The notes beneath the pieces are model-generated. The model saw only the letters and a list, made by a program, of their open reading frames with translations. It did no database searches and was not told where the DNA came from. Made by a program: the position numbers and the translations under genes. DNA of 33,035 bases from Candidatus Poseidoniaceae archaeon (GTDB lineage Archaea; Thermoplasmatota; Poseidoniia; Poseidoniales; Poseidoniaceae): assembly GCA_938030705.1 (NCBI GenBank), contig CALHIR010000032.1:1-33035 (forward strand). The letters are read 5' to 3'. This document shows positions 16,691 to 25,300 of this stretch, in pieces. Position 1 is the first letter of the stretch; each line of letters begins with the position of its first letter.

Positions 16691-17638
16691 ATGTTTGATG
16701 CTGAGGAATTCATTGCCGAGAGCATTGAATCCCTCAAGGCGACCATTGACGACGTGGCCATTATCGCTTGTTCAGGAGGGGTGGATTCCACCGTGGCAGC
16801 GGTCATTGCGAACAAAGCCGTTGGAAGCCTCTTGCATTGTGTCTATGTGGATACGGGCTTCATGCGAAAGAACGAGACCGAACAAATTGAAGCGCTTCTG
16901 GAAGCCCAAGGCATCAACCTCATCACGGTGCATGCCGCTGAACGCTACTTTGAGGCCCTCAAGGGCGTTACCGAACCGGAACAAAAGCGCAAGGTCATCG
17001 GAGAATTATTCATTCGAATTTTTGAGGACGAGCAGAAAAAATGCGGGGCCAAATACCTCGTTCAGGGCACCATTGCACCCGATTGGATTGAATCGGGCGG
17101 CGGTGTTCGGGACACCATCAAATCACATCATAACGTCGGTGGTTTGCCAGAAGACATGACCTTGGAAGTGGTTGAGCCTTTGCGAGAACTCTACAAAGAC
17201 GAAGTTCGTGAACTGGCGCGCAATCTCAAAATCAACGTGGCTGAGCGTCAGCCTTTCCCTGGACCTGGTTTGGCCGTTCGAACCCTCGGAGAACTTACCC
17301 CCGAGCGAGTTGGTGTGGTCCGAGAAGCCTGTGCCATTGTTGAGGAAGAGTTTGAAGCTGCTGCCGAGCGTGGAGAAATGGACTTGCCGTGGCAGTATTT
17401 CGCTGCGTTGCTACCGGTTCGAAGCGTCGGTGTTCACGGTGATGTCCGAGCTTACGGTGAGACCGTGGTCGTCCGAGCGGTTCAATCCATGGACGGTATG
17501 TCTGCTCGCTACTCTGAGATACCCCACAAGATTTTGCAGAAGATCAGCACCCGCATCACCAACACGGTGAAAGGTGCCGTCAACCGAGTTGTTTACGACA
17601 TCACTCACAAGCCACCCGGTACCATCGAGTGGGAGTGA
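16691..17638 (+). CDS. guaAB: GMP synthase subunit B (ATP-pyrophosphatase subunit, archaeal split type)
   Basis: Converts XMP to GMP using ammonia from a separate glutaminase subunit. The PP-loop is IACSGGVDSTVAA (S28 onward), followed by YVDTGFMRKNE, YLVQGTIAPDWIESGG and KSHHNVGGLP. The C-terminal dimerisation domain has PFPGPGLAVRTLGE and ends in KPPGTIEWE, the canonical GuaA C-terminus. The protein has no glutamine amidotransferase domain, which is the usual archaeal arrangement; the partner subunit is not in the window. The ATG at 16691 is favoured; a GTG at 16682 would overlap purE. Together with purE it forms a small purine-synthesis pair. Confidence 0.95.
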   Translation: MFDAEEFIAESIESLKATIDDVAIIACSGGVDSTVAAVIANKAVGSLLHCVYVDTGFMRKNETEQIEALLEAQGINLITVHAAERYFEALKGVTEPEQKRKVIGELFIRIFEDEQKKCGAKYLVQGTIAPDWIESGGGVRDTIKSHHNVGGLPEDMTLEVVEPLRELYKDEVRELARNLKINVAERQPFPGPGLAVRTLGELTPERVGVVREACAIVEEEFEAAAERGEMDLPWQYFAALLPVRSVGVHGDVRAYGETVVVRAVQSMDGMSARYSEIPHKILQKISTRITNTVKGAVNRVVYDITHKPPGTIEWE

Positions 17639-17686
17639 AATCGACGGCAGGCATACCTTCTTCAAGCAGACCGATGAGGAAATTCC

Positions 17687-19078
17687 ATGGCTGTGATGGA
17701 CGCTGCTGATGTTGTCCTCGCCGGGCTCCTGGTGGCCGACGATGTGAGGGGCGCTCGCAAACGTGGCCTTCTCGGCACCCTCTTGGTTGTCATGTTGCTC
17801 ATTGGCCTCGCCTTGAGTGCGGACATATTCCTTGGCGACAATAACGGGAATCAGTCGTTCAACAACGGTCAACCCCCTTCCTCGGATTGGCGGCCCTACT
17901 CGGTCGTGGCTCCCATCGATACGGGGATCAATGTCTACCACGACCACTTCCGTACGGACGAAATCTATCCTGCTTGGTTGCTCGAGGGATTGGGTGTTAC
18001 CAAAACTTGCAATCCAACCTTTGAGGGCACATGGCAGGAACGCTATGAAGCGGACAAAACCTCGTGTTGGGACACCATTACCCCGTCAGATATCGTTTAC
18101 TTTGAAGGTACAAAGATCATCGGCACATCACCCGATGGTGGCACGGACATCCACATCCTTGACGACCCATCCGACGGTCACGGTACGGCCGTGACGGGCG
18201 CTGTATTGGACGCGAATCCAGATGCAGTCATCTTCTTCGTGGAGGGCTTCTCCTCGGAGGCGGTGCTCGCTGCCGGGAACCAACCTCTGGTTGACATCGT
18301 GACCACCTCGTTTGGTGCCATCGGGTCTTTGCCCGTTCCCGGCATTGAAACGGCGACCTACCAAACGGTTGTCGTCAACCAGAAGATCCACACCGGTGCG
18401 GCTGACAACACGCCCTCTCCTGCCGTTCAAGATGCCACGGCCGGTCCGCCCTGGTCAATCGGTATCGCGGGTTATGCCGAAGAAGGCGATGACCAGAAAG
18501 AAACGATGAGTGGTTCCTATCCAGACATTGCTGCCGACTGGACCCAAGTTTTGCCGAATCACGACGATGTCGACGGCTATCACGAAACTTCCGGGACCTC
18601 CTTCGCTACGCCCCGAACCGCCGGCATTCTCTCCTTTGTCCTTGAGCATCTCCGACAGGAAGTGGGTGATTTGGGTTCAGGAGCCTCCGTTGAGGAACGA
18701 AACGGCTTCCTCGTTGACGGTGTGTGGCCTGCGGACCATCCTGAAGCAGGGGCTGAGGCAAGCATCACAAATTCCGTCGTGCGAAACGCCCTCAACCTTT
18801 CTGCATGGTACCCATCCTTCACGACATGGGACCCGTCTGCAGGGACGATGCCCATCTCCCCCGTCGCCCCTTGCACCCAAGTCGGTTGGGGCGTGGTGAA
18901 CATGTCAAACATTCAGCCCATGATCGAACACTTGAACGGTACACAAACGATGCCTGACCGTCCAGGGGATGTGGTGTTGTGCATGCAGGTCAATCAAGAA
19001 GCCCGAGAGGCGTATTGGGATGTTTACCCGACCGAAGAAGCCCCCGTACGTCCCGTTGAAGTCGCTACCCGCGATTGA
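17687..19078 (+). CDS. Membrane-anchored subtilisin-like serine protease (S8 family)
   Basis: The catalytic triad is visible: Asp in APIDTGIN (D78), His in DGHGTAVTG (H165) and Ser in ETSGTSFATPRTAG (S305). A probable oxyanion-hole Asn is in GAADN (N241), 64 residues before the Ser, close to the spacing in subtilisin. A hydrophobic stretch at about residues 27-45 (LLGTLLVVMLLIGLALSA) after a charged leader looks like an N-terminal membrane anchor, so the catalytic domain probably faces outside. There is no long propeptide between the anchor and the first strand. The start is ATG at 17687, 48 bp after guaAB. The last ~90 residues are a separate tail without recognised domains. Confidence 0.86.
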   Translation: MAVMDAADVVLAGLLVADDVRGARKRGLLGTLLVVMLLIGLALSADIFLGDNNGNQSFNNGQPPSSDWRPYSVVAPIDTGINVYHDHFRTDEIYPAWLLEGLGVTKTCNPTFEGTWQERYEADKTSCWDTITPSDIVYFEGTKIIGTSPDGGTDIHILDDPSDGHGTAVTGAVLDANPDAVIFFVEGFSSEAVLAAGNQPLVDIVTTSFGAIGSLPVPGIETATYQTVVVNQKIHTGAADNTPSPAVQDATAGPPWSIGIAGYAEEGDDQKETMSGSYPDIAADWTQVLPNHDDVDGYHETSGTSFATPRTAGILSFVLEHLRQEVGDLGSGASVEERNGFLVDGVWPADHPEAGAEASITNSVVRNALNLSAWYPSFTTWDPSAGTMPISPVAPCTQVGWGVVNMSNIQPMIEHLNGTQTMPDRPGDVVLCMQVNQEAREAYWDVYPTEEAPVRPVEVATRD

Positions 19079-19149
19079 AACGGCGGATGTGAATTCGCTG
19101 AGTATTTTCGATGATAACACGTTAATTCGGGGTACTGTGGTTGATTTTA

Positions 19150-19222
19150 CGCCGATTGTGGGGCTCGAACCCACGACCTTGGGATTAACAGTCCCACGCT
19201 CCACCAGCTAAGCTAAATCGGC
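19150..19222 (-). tRNA. tRNA-Asn (GTT anticodon)
   Basis: On the minus strand the acceptor GCCGATT pairs with AATCGGC and the discriminator is G. The anticodon stem TGGGA/TCCCA closes a loop with anticodon GTT (CTGTTAA). The T arm is GTGGGTTCGAGCCCCAC. 73 nt, no encoded CCA and no intron. Confidence 0.95.
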
Positions 19223-19242
19223 AAAGTGGGCGACAAGCATCC

Positions 19243-19251
19243 CCTTTATCA
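19243..19251 (-). promoter_or_regulatory. TATA-like box for tRNA-Asn
   Basis: On the minus strand TGATAAAGG lies 21-29 bp upstream of the tRNA-Asn 5' end. It overlaps the stop codon of the upstream nucleoside phosphorylase gene, so the tRNA probably has its own promoter at the end of the long minus-strand array. Confidence 0.45.
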
Positions 19252-20580
19252 CGCCTTCGTTTCAGTGGAATCAATCAATTCAACCAAACGAGGGGAGCGG
19301 CCCGGTTTGTTTTCGCTGATGGTTGCGATGGATTTCAGCTCATGGAGGTCATCCGAGGAGAGTTCACGGGTGTGGAAAAAGGTGAACAATGGTTCATTTT
19401 TCTTGACTTCAACCCCTCGTGTAGCGTCGAGAAGAAACCCGATCAACGGATCGATTTCATCCTCGAGAGCAAAGCGGCCCGCCCCGTGCCTTCGGGCAAG
19501 TTGAGCCATCTTCATCGCGTCGTATCCCGCCACAAACCCATCATTTTGAGCGAGAGCAGTGGTTTGTTCGGCCGCAGTTCCCAACACCTTTTCTGGGGTG
19601 TTGATGAGGGTGGCTGCAACCTCCTTGGAAACGCCCTGTTGCACGCACATCTTGCGAAAGACCTCCAAGGCCTCGCCGTTGTTCAGCACCTTTTCCATGC
19701 GGCGTCGTCCCTCCTCCGTGTCCACGTTGTCAAAGGTCATCGAAAGCAAGGCTGCACCCTGCATCACGACCAGTTCACGGGTGTCGGGAGAACCTTGTCC
19801 CTTCAAGACCAAAATACTCCCCAGCACTTCGAGGGCGTTGCCAATGTGGGTCCCGATGGGTTCGCTCATCGAGGTGATTTGTGCCATGGTCCGAATGCCG
19901 AGGCCTTCGGCGGTTTTGACCATGGAGTTGGCAAGTGTTCGGGCATCCTCAACGGTTTGCATGAAAGCGGCCGAACCCGTCTTTACGTCCAATACGAGCG
20001 CATCCAACCCCTCCGCTGCTTTTTTTGAAACGATGGATGCCGTGATGAGCGGTACACTGTCAATGGTATGGGTGACGTCCCGAAGGGCGTAAAGAACGCC
20101 GTCAGCAGGAGCGATGGCTTCGTTTTGGACCGCAATGCAGCAGCCAACCTCTTTGACGGCGTCCATCATCTCTTCGGGCGAAAGGGCGCAATTGAATCCA
20201 GGAATTGCCTCCAACTTGTCAATGGTTCCACCCGTGTGGCCCAGGCCACGTCCCGCCAACATGGGTACTCGACAGCCGGCCGCTGCCAGTGCGGGTGCCA
20301 ACATCAGCGACATTTTGTCGCCCACTCCCCCTGTGCTGTGCTTGTCCACAACAGGTGGTCCCTCTGGCCACGTTAACCGTGCGCCGGAGTCGATCATGGC
20401 GTTGGTCAACACCACGATGTCATCCACCTCGCAGCCGTGTTGGTGCACGGCCCTCAGCCATCGCGTGGCGTCTTCGGTGGAAACACTTCCATCTGCGACT
20501 TTGGCGACAAACGTTTCCAAATCGCTTCGGTTTTGTCGTTGTCCGTTGTTCACGGCGTCGATGAGCGCATCAAGGTCCAT
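19249..20580 (-). CDS. deoA: Pyrimidine-nucleoside / thymidine phosphorylase (DeoA family)
   Basis: Splits thymidine or uridine with phosphate into base and (deoxy)ribose-1-phosphate. Family signatures: VVDKHSTGGVGDKMSL (phosphate-binding), GRGLGHTGGTIDKLEAIPG, LYALRDVTHTIDS, ASIVSKKAAEGLDALVLDVKTGSAAFM. At 443 residues it lacks the extra N-terminal domain of archaeal AMP phosphorylases (about 500 residues), so a nucleoside substrate is favoured. It is the last gene of the minus-strand array, 9 bp after the oxygenase. Its position downstream of a putative surface nuclease suggests salvage of deoxynucleosides. Confidence 0.9.
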   Translation of the reverse strand: MDLDALIDAVNNGQRQNRSDLETFVAKVADGSVSTEDATRWLRAVHQHGCEVDDIVVLTNAMIDSGARLTWPEGPPVVDKHSTGGVGDKMSLMLAPALAAAGCRVPMLAGRGLGHTGGTIDKLEAIPGFNCALSPEEMMDAVKEVGCCIAVQNEAIAPADGVLYALRDVTHTIDSVPLITASIVSKKAAEGLDALVLDVKTGSAAFMQTVEDARTLANSMVKTAEGLGIRTMAQITSMSEPIGTHIGNALEVLGSILVLKGQGSPDTRELVVMQGAALLSMTFDNVDTEEGRRRMEKVLNNGEALEVFRKMCVQQGVSKEVAATLINTPEKVLGTAAEQTTALAQNDGFVAGYDAMKMAQLARRHGAGRFALEDEIDPLIGFLLDATRGVEVKKNEPLFTFFHTRELSSDDLHELKSIATISENKPGRSPRLVELIDSTETKA

Positions 20581-20589
20581 GTCAAGGCC

Positions 20590-21537
20590 TCAGATCAATC
20601 CGATTTCTTTCAAGCGTTGGTGGAGGTAATCCCCTGCGGTGATGGAGGCGTAGTCAACGCTGCCGCTCGTCATCGCCACAAAGTCAGGGTGAGGGGTCAA
20701 GTCAATTTCGTTGCGAGGATGCACAAACATGGGCATTGAATACCGACGCGTGTTGCTGTCTTTTGGATTGACCACTCGGTGTGTGGTGGATTTGAACAAC
20801 CCGTTCGTGAGGTTCTGAAGCATATCGCCAGAATCCACGATGATGGCGTCTTGATCACCTTGAACCTGAATCCATGAGCCGTCGTGGTCCATCACTTCCA
20901 ATCCATCCGCTGTGGCTGTGACCAAGAGCGTGATGAAATTGATGTCCTCGTGAGCAGCTGACCGTACGGCACCCTCCGGAGTGTCTTCACCGAGTGGAGG
21001 GTAGTGGATCATCCGCATGATGGTGTTGCCTTCATGTGACATGTTTGGCAACCAGTCTGCTGGTTTGCCGAGGTAGAGGGAGCAAGCCGAGAGAAGATGT
21101 TGGGCCAAGGATTCCATGCTGGAGAATAAGGATTCAGTCGTCTCTTGGAACCCGCTGACATGGGCCGTGGGCCAGATGTTCTTCGGGTAGGTTGGCTCGG
21201 TGCCGTCCTTGGGATAGGGTCGTCCAGTTTGCCAAAATTCCTTGAGGTCGGGTGCAGGGTTGTCTTTCGCGTGTTCAACGCCGAAGGCGGTATAGCCTCG
21301 TTGGTGGCCGATGTTGGGTTGAAGGTAGGTACGTTTTGTCTCTTCTTCAAGGTCAAAAAATGAATCACACCTCGCATACGTTTCGTCGATAAGGGTGCGA
21401 GGAATGCCGTGGTTGGTCAACGCAAAGAAGCCAATATCCTTGAGCGCATCACCGACTTGGTCAACAAAACTGGCCCGTTCCTCGGCCACTTCAGAGGTGG
21501 CCAATTGAAAGTCAATGGACGGGATGGACCTGGACAT
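20590..21537 (-). CDS. Fe(II)/2-oxoglutarate-dependent oxygenase, isopenicillin-N-synthase-like family
   Basis: Non-haem iron oxygenase of the double-stranded beta-helix type. Iron ligands: HED in SAAHEDINFITLL (H196, D198) and the distal His in FKSTTHRVVNP (H253). The 2-oxoglutarate-binding Arg-x-Ser is in RRYSMPMF about ten residues later. The N-terminal part (SIPSIDFQLA, LKDIGFFALTNHGIP) matches the DIOX_N region of this superfamily. At 315 residues it is of usual length. The substrate cannot be deduced. It sits 6 bp from the Bax-inhibitor gene and 9 bp from deoA, so a role in nucleoside or base oxidation is possible, but only by association. Confidence 0.87.
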   Translation of the reverse strand: MSRSIPSIDFQLATSEVAEERASFVDQVGDALKDIGFFALTNHGIPRTLIDETYARCDSFFDLEEETKRTYLQPNIGHQRGYTAFGVEHAKDNPAPDLKEFWQTGRPYPKDGTEPTYPKNIWPTAHVSGFQETTESLFSSMESLAQHLLSACSLYLGKPADWLPNMSHEGNTIMRMIHYPPLGEDTPEGAVRSAAHEDINFITLLVTATADGLEVMDHDGSWIQVQGDQDAIIVDSGDMLQNLTNGLFKSTTHRVVNPKDSNTRRYSMPMFVHPRNEIDLTPHPDFVAMTSGSVDYASITAGDYLHQRLKEIGLI

Positions 21538-21543
21538 GGAACT

Positions 21544-22308
21544 TCATTCCCTGAAGGCTTGGAGTTTCGACAGAAGACGGAGGGTTTCGATGTATATCCA
21601 CACGATGGACACCAGTATGCCAAAGGCAGCGTACCATTCCATGTTCTTTGGAGCACCGTAGCGAGAGCCTGATTCAATGAAGCCAAAGTCGCTGATCAAG
21701 GTCAAAGCGGCCACGATCAAAATGAACGTCGTTACGCCGATGCCGATGGGCCCTGAACTGTGAAGGAAGGGGACATCGTAGCCCGTGAAAAGTTGGAGGA
21801 CAAAGGACGTGAGGTAGAGGAACACGATGCTGATGACCAAGCCGCCGACGACCTTGTTGAAGGCCGGCGTAGGGCGGATGATGCGTGAGGTGTACATCAC
21901 GTACATCGTGGCGGTAATGGCCATGGTTCCAAACACGGCCTGGAGCGCAATGCCCTTGTAGGCCGTCAATTCGAGGGCAAGCGACATGGCACCGACCGCC
22001 ATGCCCTCAAAGAGCGCATAGAGGCTCATGAGGGCTGCAGGATTCTTTGGTCGGGACATAAACACGACCATGGCAATGATGAACCCGCCAATGAAACCAA
22101 GTCCCATGAACGCGGTGATGTAGAGGCCACCGTTGCCGTTGTTGATGGCGTTTAGGCACAAAACGGCGGATATGAGGGCGCTGACAACCGTGAGACTGAG
22201 GAGGTAGCCAATTTTACGTAGGCTCCCCTCGATGGTCATCCGGTCGTTTCCGGTCAAGTTGCTCCAAAATTTTTGATTGAGGACAGGATTGCTGCTTCGA
22301 ATCTCCAC
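21544..22308 (-). CDS. Bax inhibitor-1 / YccA-family membrane protein
   Basis: About seven hydrophobic segments in 254 residues, for example YLLSLTVVSALISAVLCL, FMGLGFIGGFIIAMVVFM, GVTTFILIVAALTLISDF and WYAAFGILVSIVWIYIETL. The N-terminus VEIRSSNPVLNQKFW matches the RTSNPVLNEK-type start of YccA/BI-1-like bacterial proteins, which fixes the start at GTG 22308. The longer open frame to 22413 overlaps the upstream gene and is rejected. The family includes pH-sensitive calcium-leak channels, but the function in archaea is unknown. It lies 32 bp downstream of the giant surface protein and 6 bp before the oxygenase. Confidence 0.83.
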   Translation of the reverse strand: MEIRSSNPVLNQKFWSNLTGNDRMTIEGSLRKIGYLLSLTVVSALISAVLCLNAINNGNGGLYITAFMGLGFIGGFIIAMVVFMSRPKNPAALMSLYALFEGMAVGAMSLALELTAYKGIALQAVFGTMAITATMYVMYTSRIIRPTPAFNKVVGGLVISIVFLYLTSFVLQLFTGYDVPFLHSSGPIGIGVTTFILIVAALTLISDFGFIESGSRYGAPKNMEWYAAFGILVSIVWIYIETLRLLSKLQAFRE

Positions 22309-22340
22309 GGGTATCAGTCGTTTCTCGGCAAGGTCCCGTT

Positions 22341-25300
22341 TCAATGTTGCTCTTCTTGACCGTGATTGACCACTTGTTCTTGGTAGTAGGTGGCCAACTG
22401 GTCCATCGTCCAACCTTGGAGCAAGTATTGCTCAACCATCTCGGCGGTCCAACCGGGGACCTGAGCTAACATGTCTGGCGTCACATCGCTGTTTCCGGTG
22501 CCGTCCAAGACGGGTTGTTGCCAGTCTTGGTTGTTCACGGGCGTGGTGACCACATCGGCAAAGGCCGCTTCGCTAATGGCGTCCTTCATCTCCTCGGATT
22601 CGTTTTTCATGCCGCGGAGGACAACAAACGCTCCACCAGAAAGCAAGAGGGCCAGCACCATCAGAATCATGAAGAACGATTGGGCAGAATCACCTGTCGT
22701 GCTTTCCGAACTGTCCTCGACGAGGTCAGCTCGCTGCTGAGATGAACACCCGTTGCTGTCGGTGGCTACTCCGGCCGGCGTGTCGGGACATTGGTCATCC
22801 TCATTTCGAATGCCATCGTCATCGTCGTCGATGCTGACCACCGTGTTGTTTTCGCCGGGTGTGATGTCCACGCCAGCCAAATCACAACCGAGGACTTCAC
22901 TGTCGTTTTGTCCATCATCATCGGCGTCCCACATGGAGATGGCTGCACTGGGTGTGATGGTTTGCAGGTTTGTGTTGAGAGCACTGGCTTGGGCCCAAGC
23001 GACCTCCAGTCCATCAGGAATGCAATCGCCATCGGTGTCAGCGGTGTTGGGGTCGCCCCCGTGAAGTTGCTCGGCGTAGTTGGAAAGCCCGTCGTCATCG
23101 TTGTCCATGAGCGACTCGTCGGCGGAGGCCTCCCCCGAAACGCTTCGCTGGGTTCTGTTCAGGCCGTGCAACACTTCCCACTTGTCAAGCAGTCGGTCCT
23201 GGTCAGTGTCGGTGGTGTTATCCAAACGATTCCAATCCTCGTACCATGAATCAATGTAAACTTGGGCCACGGACGTGCTCGAAAGCATAAGGCCCATCTC
23301 GCGGTTGCGAACAAGGGCAGAATCGCCCCAGTTGATGGACGAGACCAGCACGTGTTCTCCGTCGATGATGATGCCTTTGTTGTGCAACTTGGTGACTTCT
23401 TCATCGCTGCTCATCACGACGGCCGAGGTGTCGTAGCCCATGGTGAAATTCCATTCTTCGTTGAATCGGTCAACAACGCTCTGGATATCCTCATCAAGGT
23501 AGGCGCCGTTGAGGATCAATCGGAGACGTACGTTGCGTTGGGCTGCATTTTCCAATGCTTCCACGATGGGATTGTCGCCCCAACCCCAGGACCAGTCCAT
23601 GTCAAGGTATTGGAGGGAGAGCAAAATTTCGGACTCTGCACCGTCCAGCGCCTTCACCAGTTCATCAATGCAGTTGTCTGGGCACACGAGAAGGGTGGCT
23701 TCGAAATCGCCTTCGATTCCAGTGGCCGTCTGGCCGATGACGGAACTGGATTCCGGCATGCTCCAGCCGGTCGGGGCGTCGGAGGCCAAAACCGGCGTAA
23801 CGTGGTCTTTTGCCTCGTTCTCATCAAACGCAAGGTGGTTGAGCACCATCGTCGCGAGGTTGTCGTCTTGGACGATGACGCCCCAGTCCCGGTTGCCTTC
23901 ATTACCCGGGATTGGATGAGAGGATGCCTTCCAGTTTCCTGAACCAATCCAAACGCTTTCGTTGTCCCGAACGGCGACTTTGCTGTGGATGTAGGCGTAC
24001 GGGTTCTCTCCCGTGTCGCCAAACCACTTGACATCAACGCCGGCGGCGAGTAAGGTCGTCGCCATGCCTCGTTGGGTGTCGAGGTCGTATTGATTCCACC
24101 AATTATCGCCGTAATCCAAAACCACATTGACGTCCACTCCACGGTTTTGCGCATCGATCATCGCTTCAACCAAATGCACCTCGTGAAGCAAATACATGTG
24201 GACATGCAGGGAGGTTGTGGCCCCGTCAATCCAGGCCAAAAGGTCGGTAAGTCCGTAGGCAGGGCCGATGAGTGGCGTGATGGTGCCGTTCGCTGCCGTG
24301 GTGGTGTCGAAGCAGAAGGTGCTGCCGCCAAGACGACTCCACTGCTCATGCCAGTCGGCCACGGTGTTGGTATCCGGTGTATCACCGCAACCGCTACCGC
24401 GAAGGTAAATCAAATTGTCAAGATTGGACAAGGGTTCGGCCAGCGCAATACCGCTCCAACCTGAAACGGAGACAGGGCCGTTGCCGTAGACCAGTGTGTC
24501 CACTTCCGCTCCGCTGCCATCAAACAGTTGCAGGGCTGCGCCTGAGTTCGGGAAGTAGAAATTCCTGTCCAGTGCGCCATCCACATCAACGACGTTGCCG
24601 TCTTCGTAAACACCAAGGGCATCAGCATCGTTGGCCAGGAGGGTGGATGATCCGGGTTGAATCATCAGGTTCGTGATGGTGGCGTTGTACATGCTCATGG
24701 CACCGGTAGTCGTGCGAAGCGTCCAACCGTTGAGAACAGCCAACTTGTCGCCCTGATTCGTCACTTCAATGAATTCCATGTCGCTGGAAATCCCGGTGGA
24801 CCCCGAGGGCATGAAGCGTGTAAATCGCACGTCTTCCTTGTCGGCAAAGTTGGTCGGGTCCGGTTCGGCTTGACCGGGCGTTGGCCAGAGGGTGTGTTCC
24901 CAATCATCGCTGGCTTGATCGCCAGGCATCAGCGTTTGGCAGTCCGTGATGACCACCCATGCAGCGCTGGTTATGATGTCGCCGTCGGGATTGAGCAATT
25001 CAAACGCATCACCCAAGCCCGTGAGCATGAATTCCTCCATCGTGAACACGGCGCGCTCGTCGGGTTGGAGCATGACCTGAGCGGTCTGGTTTTCATCCAC
25101 CCATAGGCTGTCCATTCGTATGAATCGCCGGTCGCCATCTGCGGTGAGCACCGACCAGCGACTGATGTTGAGGGGTGTTACTCCTTGGTTGTGAACCTCC
25201 ACCCAATCTTCAGTTGGTTCAATAGAGTCGTCGTTACAATAGGGCAGGACTTCAGTGATGGCCAGTTCCGTTGAACCGGTGTAGGCCGGCCAGACCGGGT

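Noticed and set aside
22309-22413. Upstream extension of the Bax-inhibitor gene to 22413
   Set aside because: It overlaps the giant protein's C-terminus by about 70 bp, and the RSSNPVLN motif places the natural start at GTG 22308.
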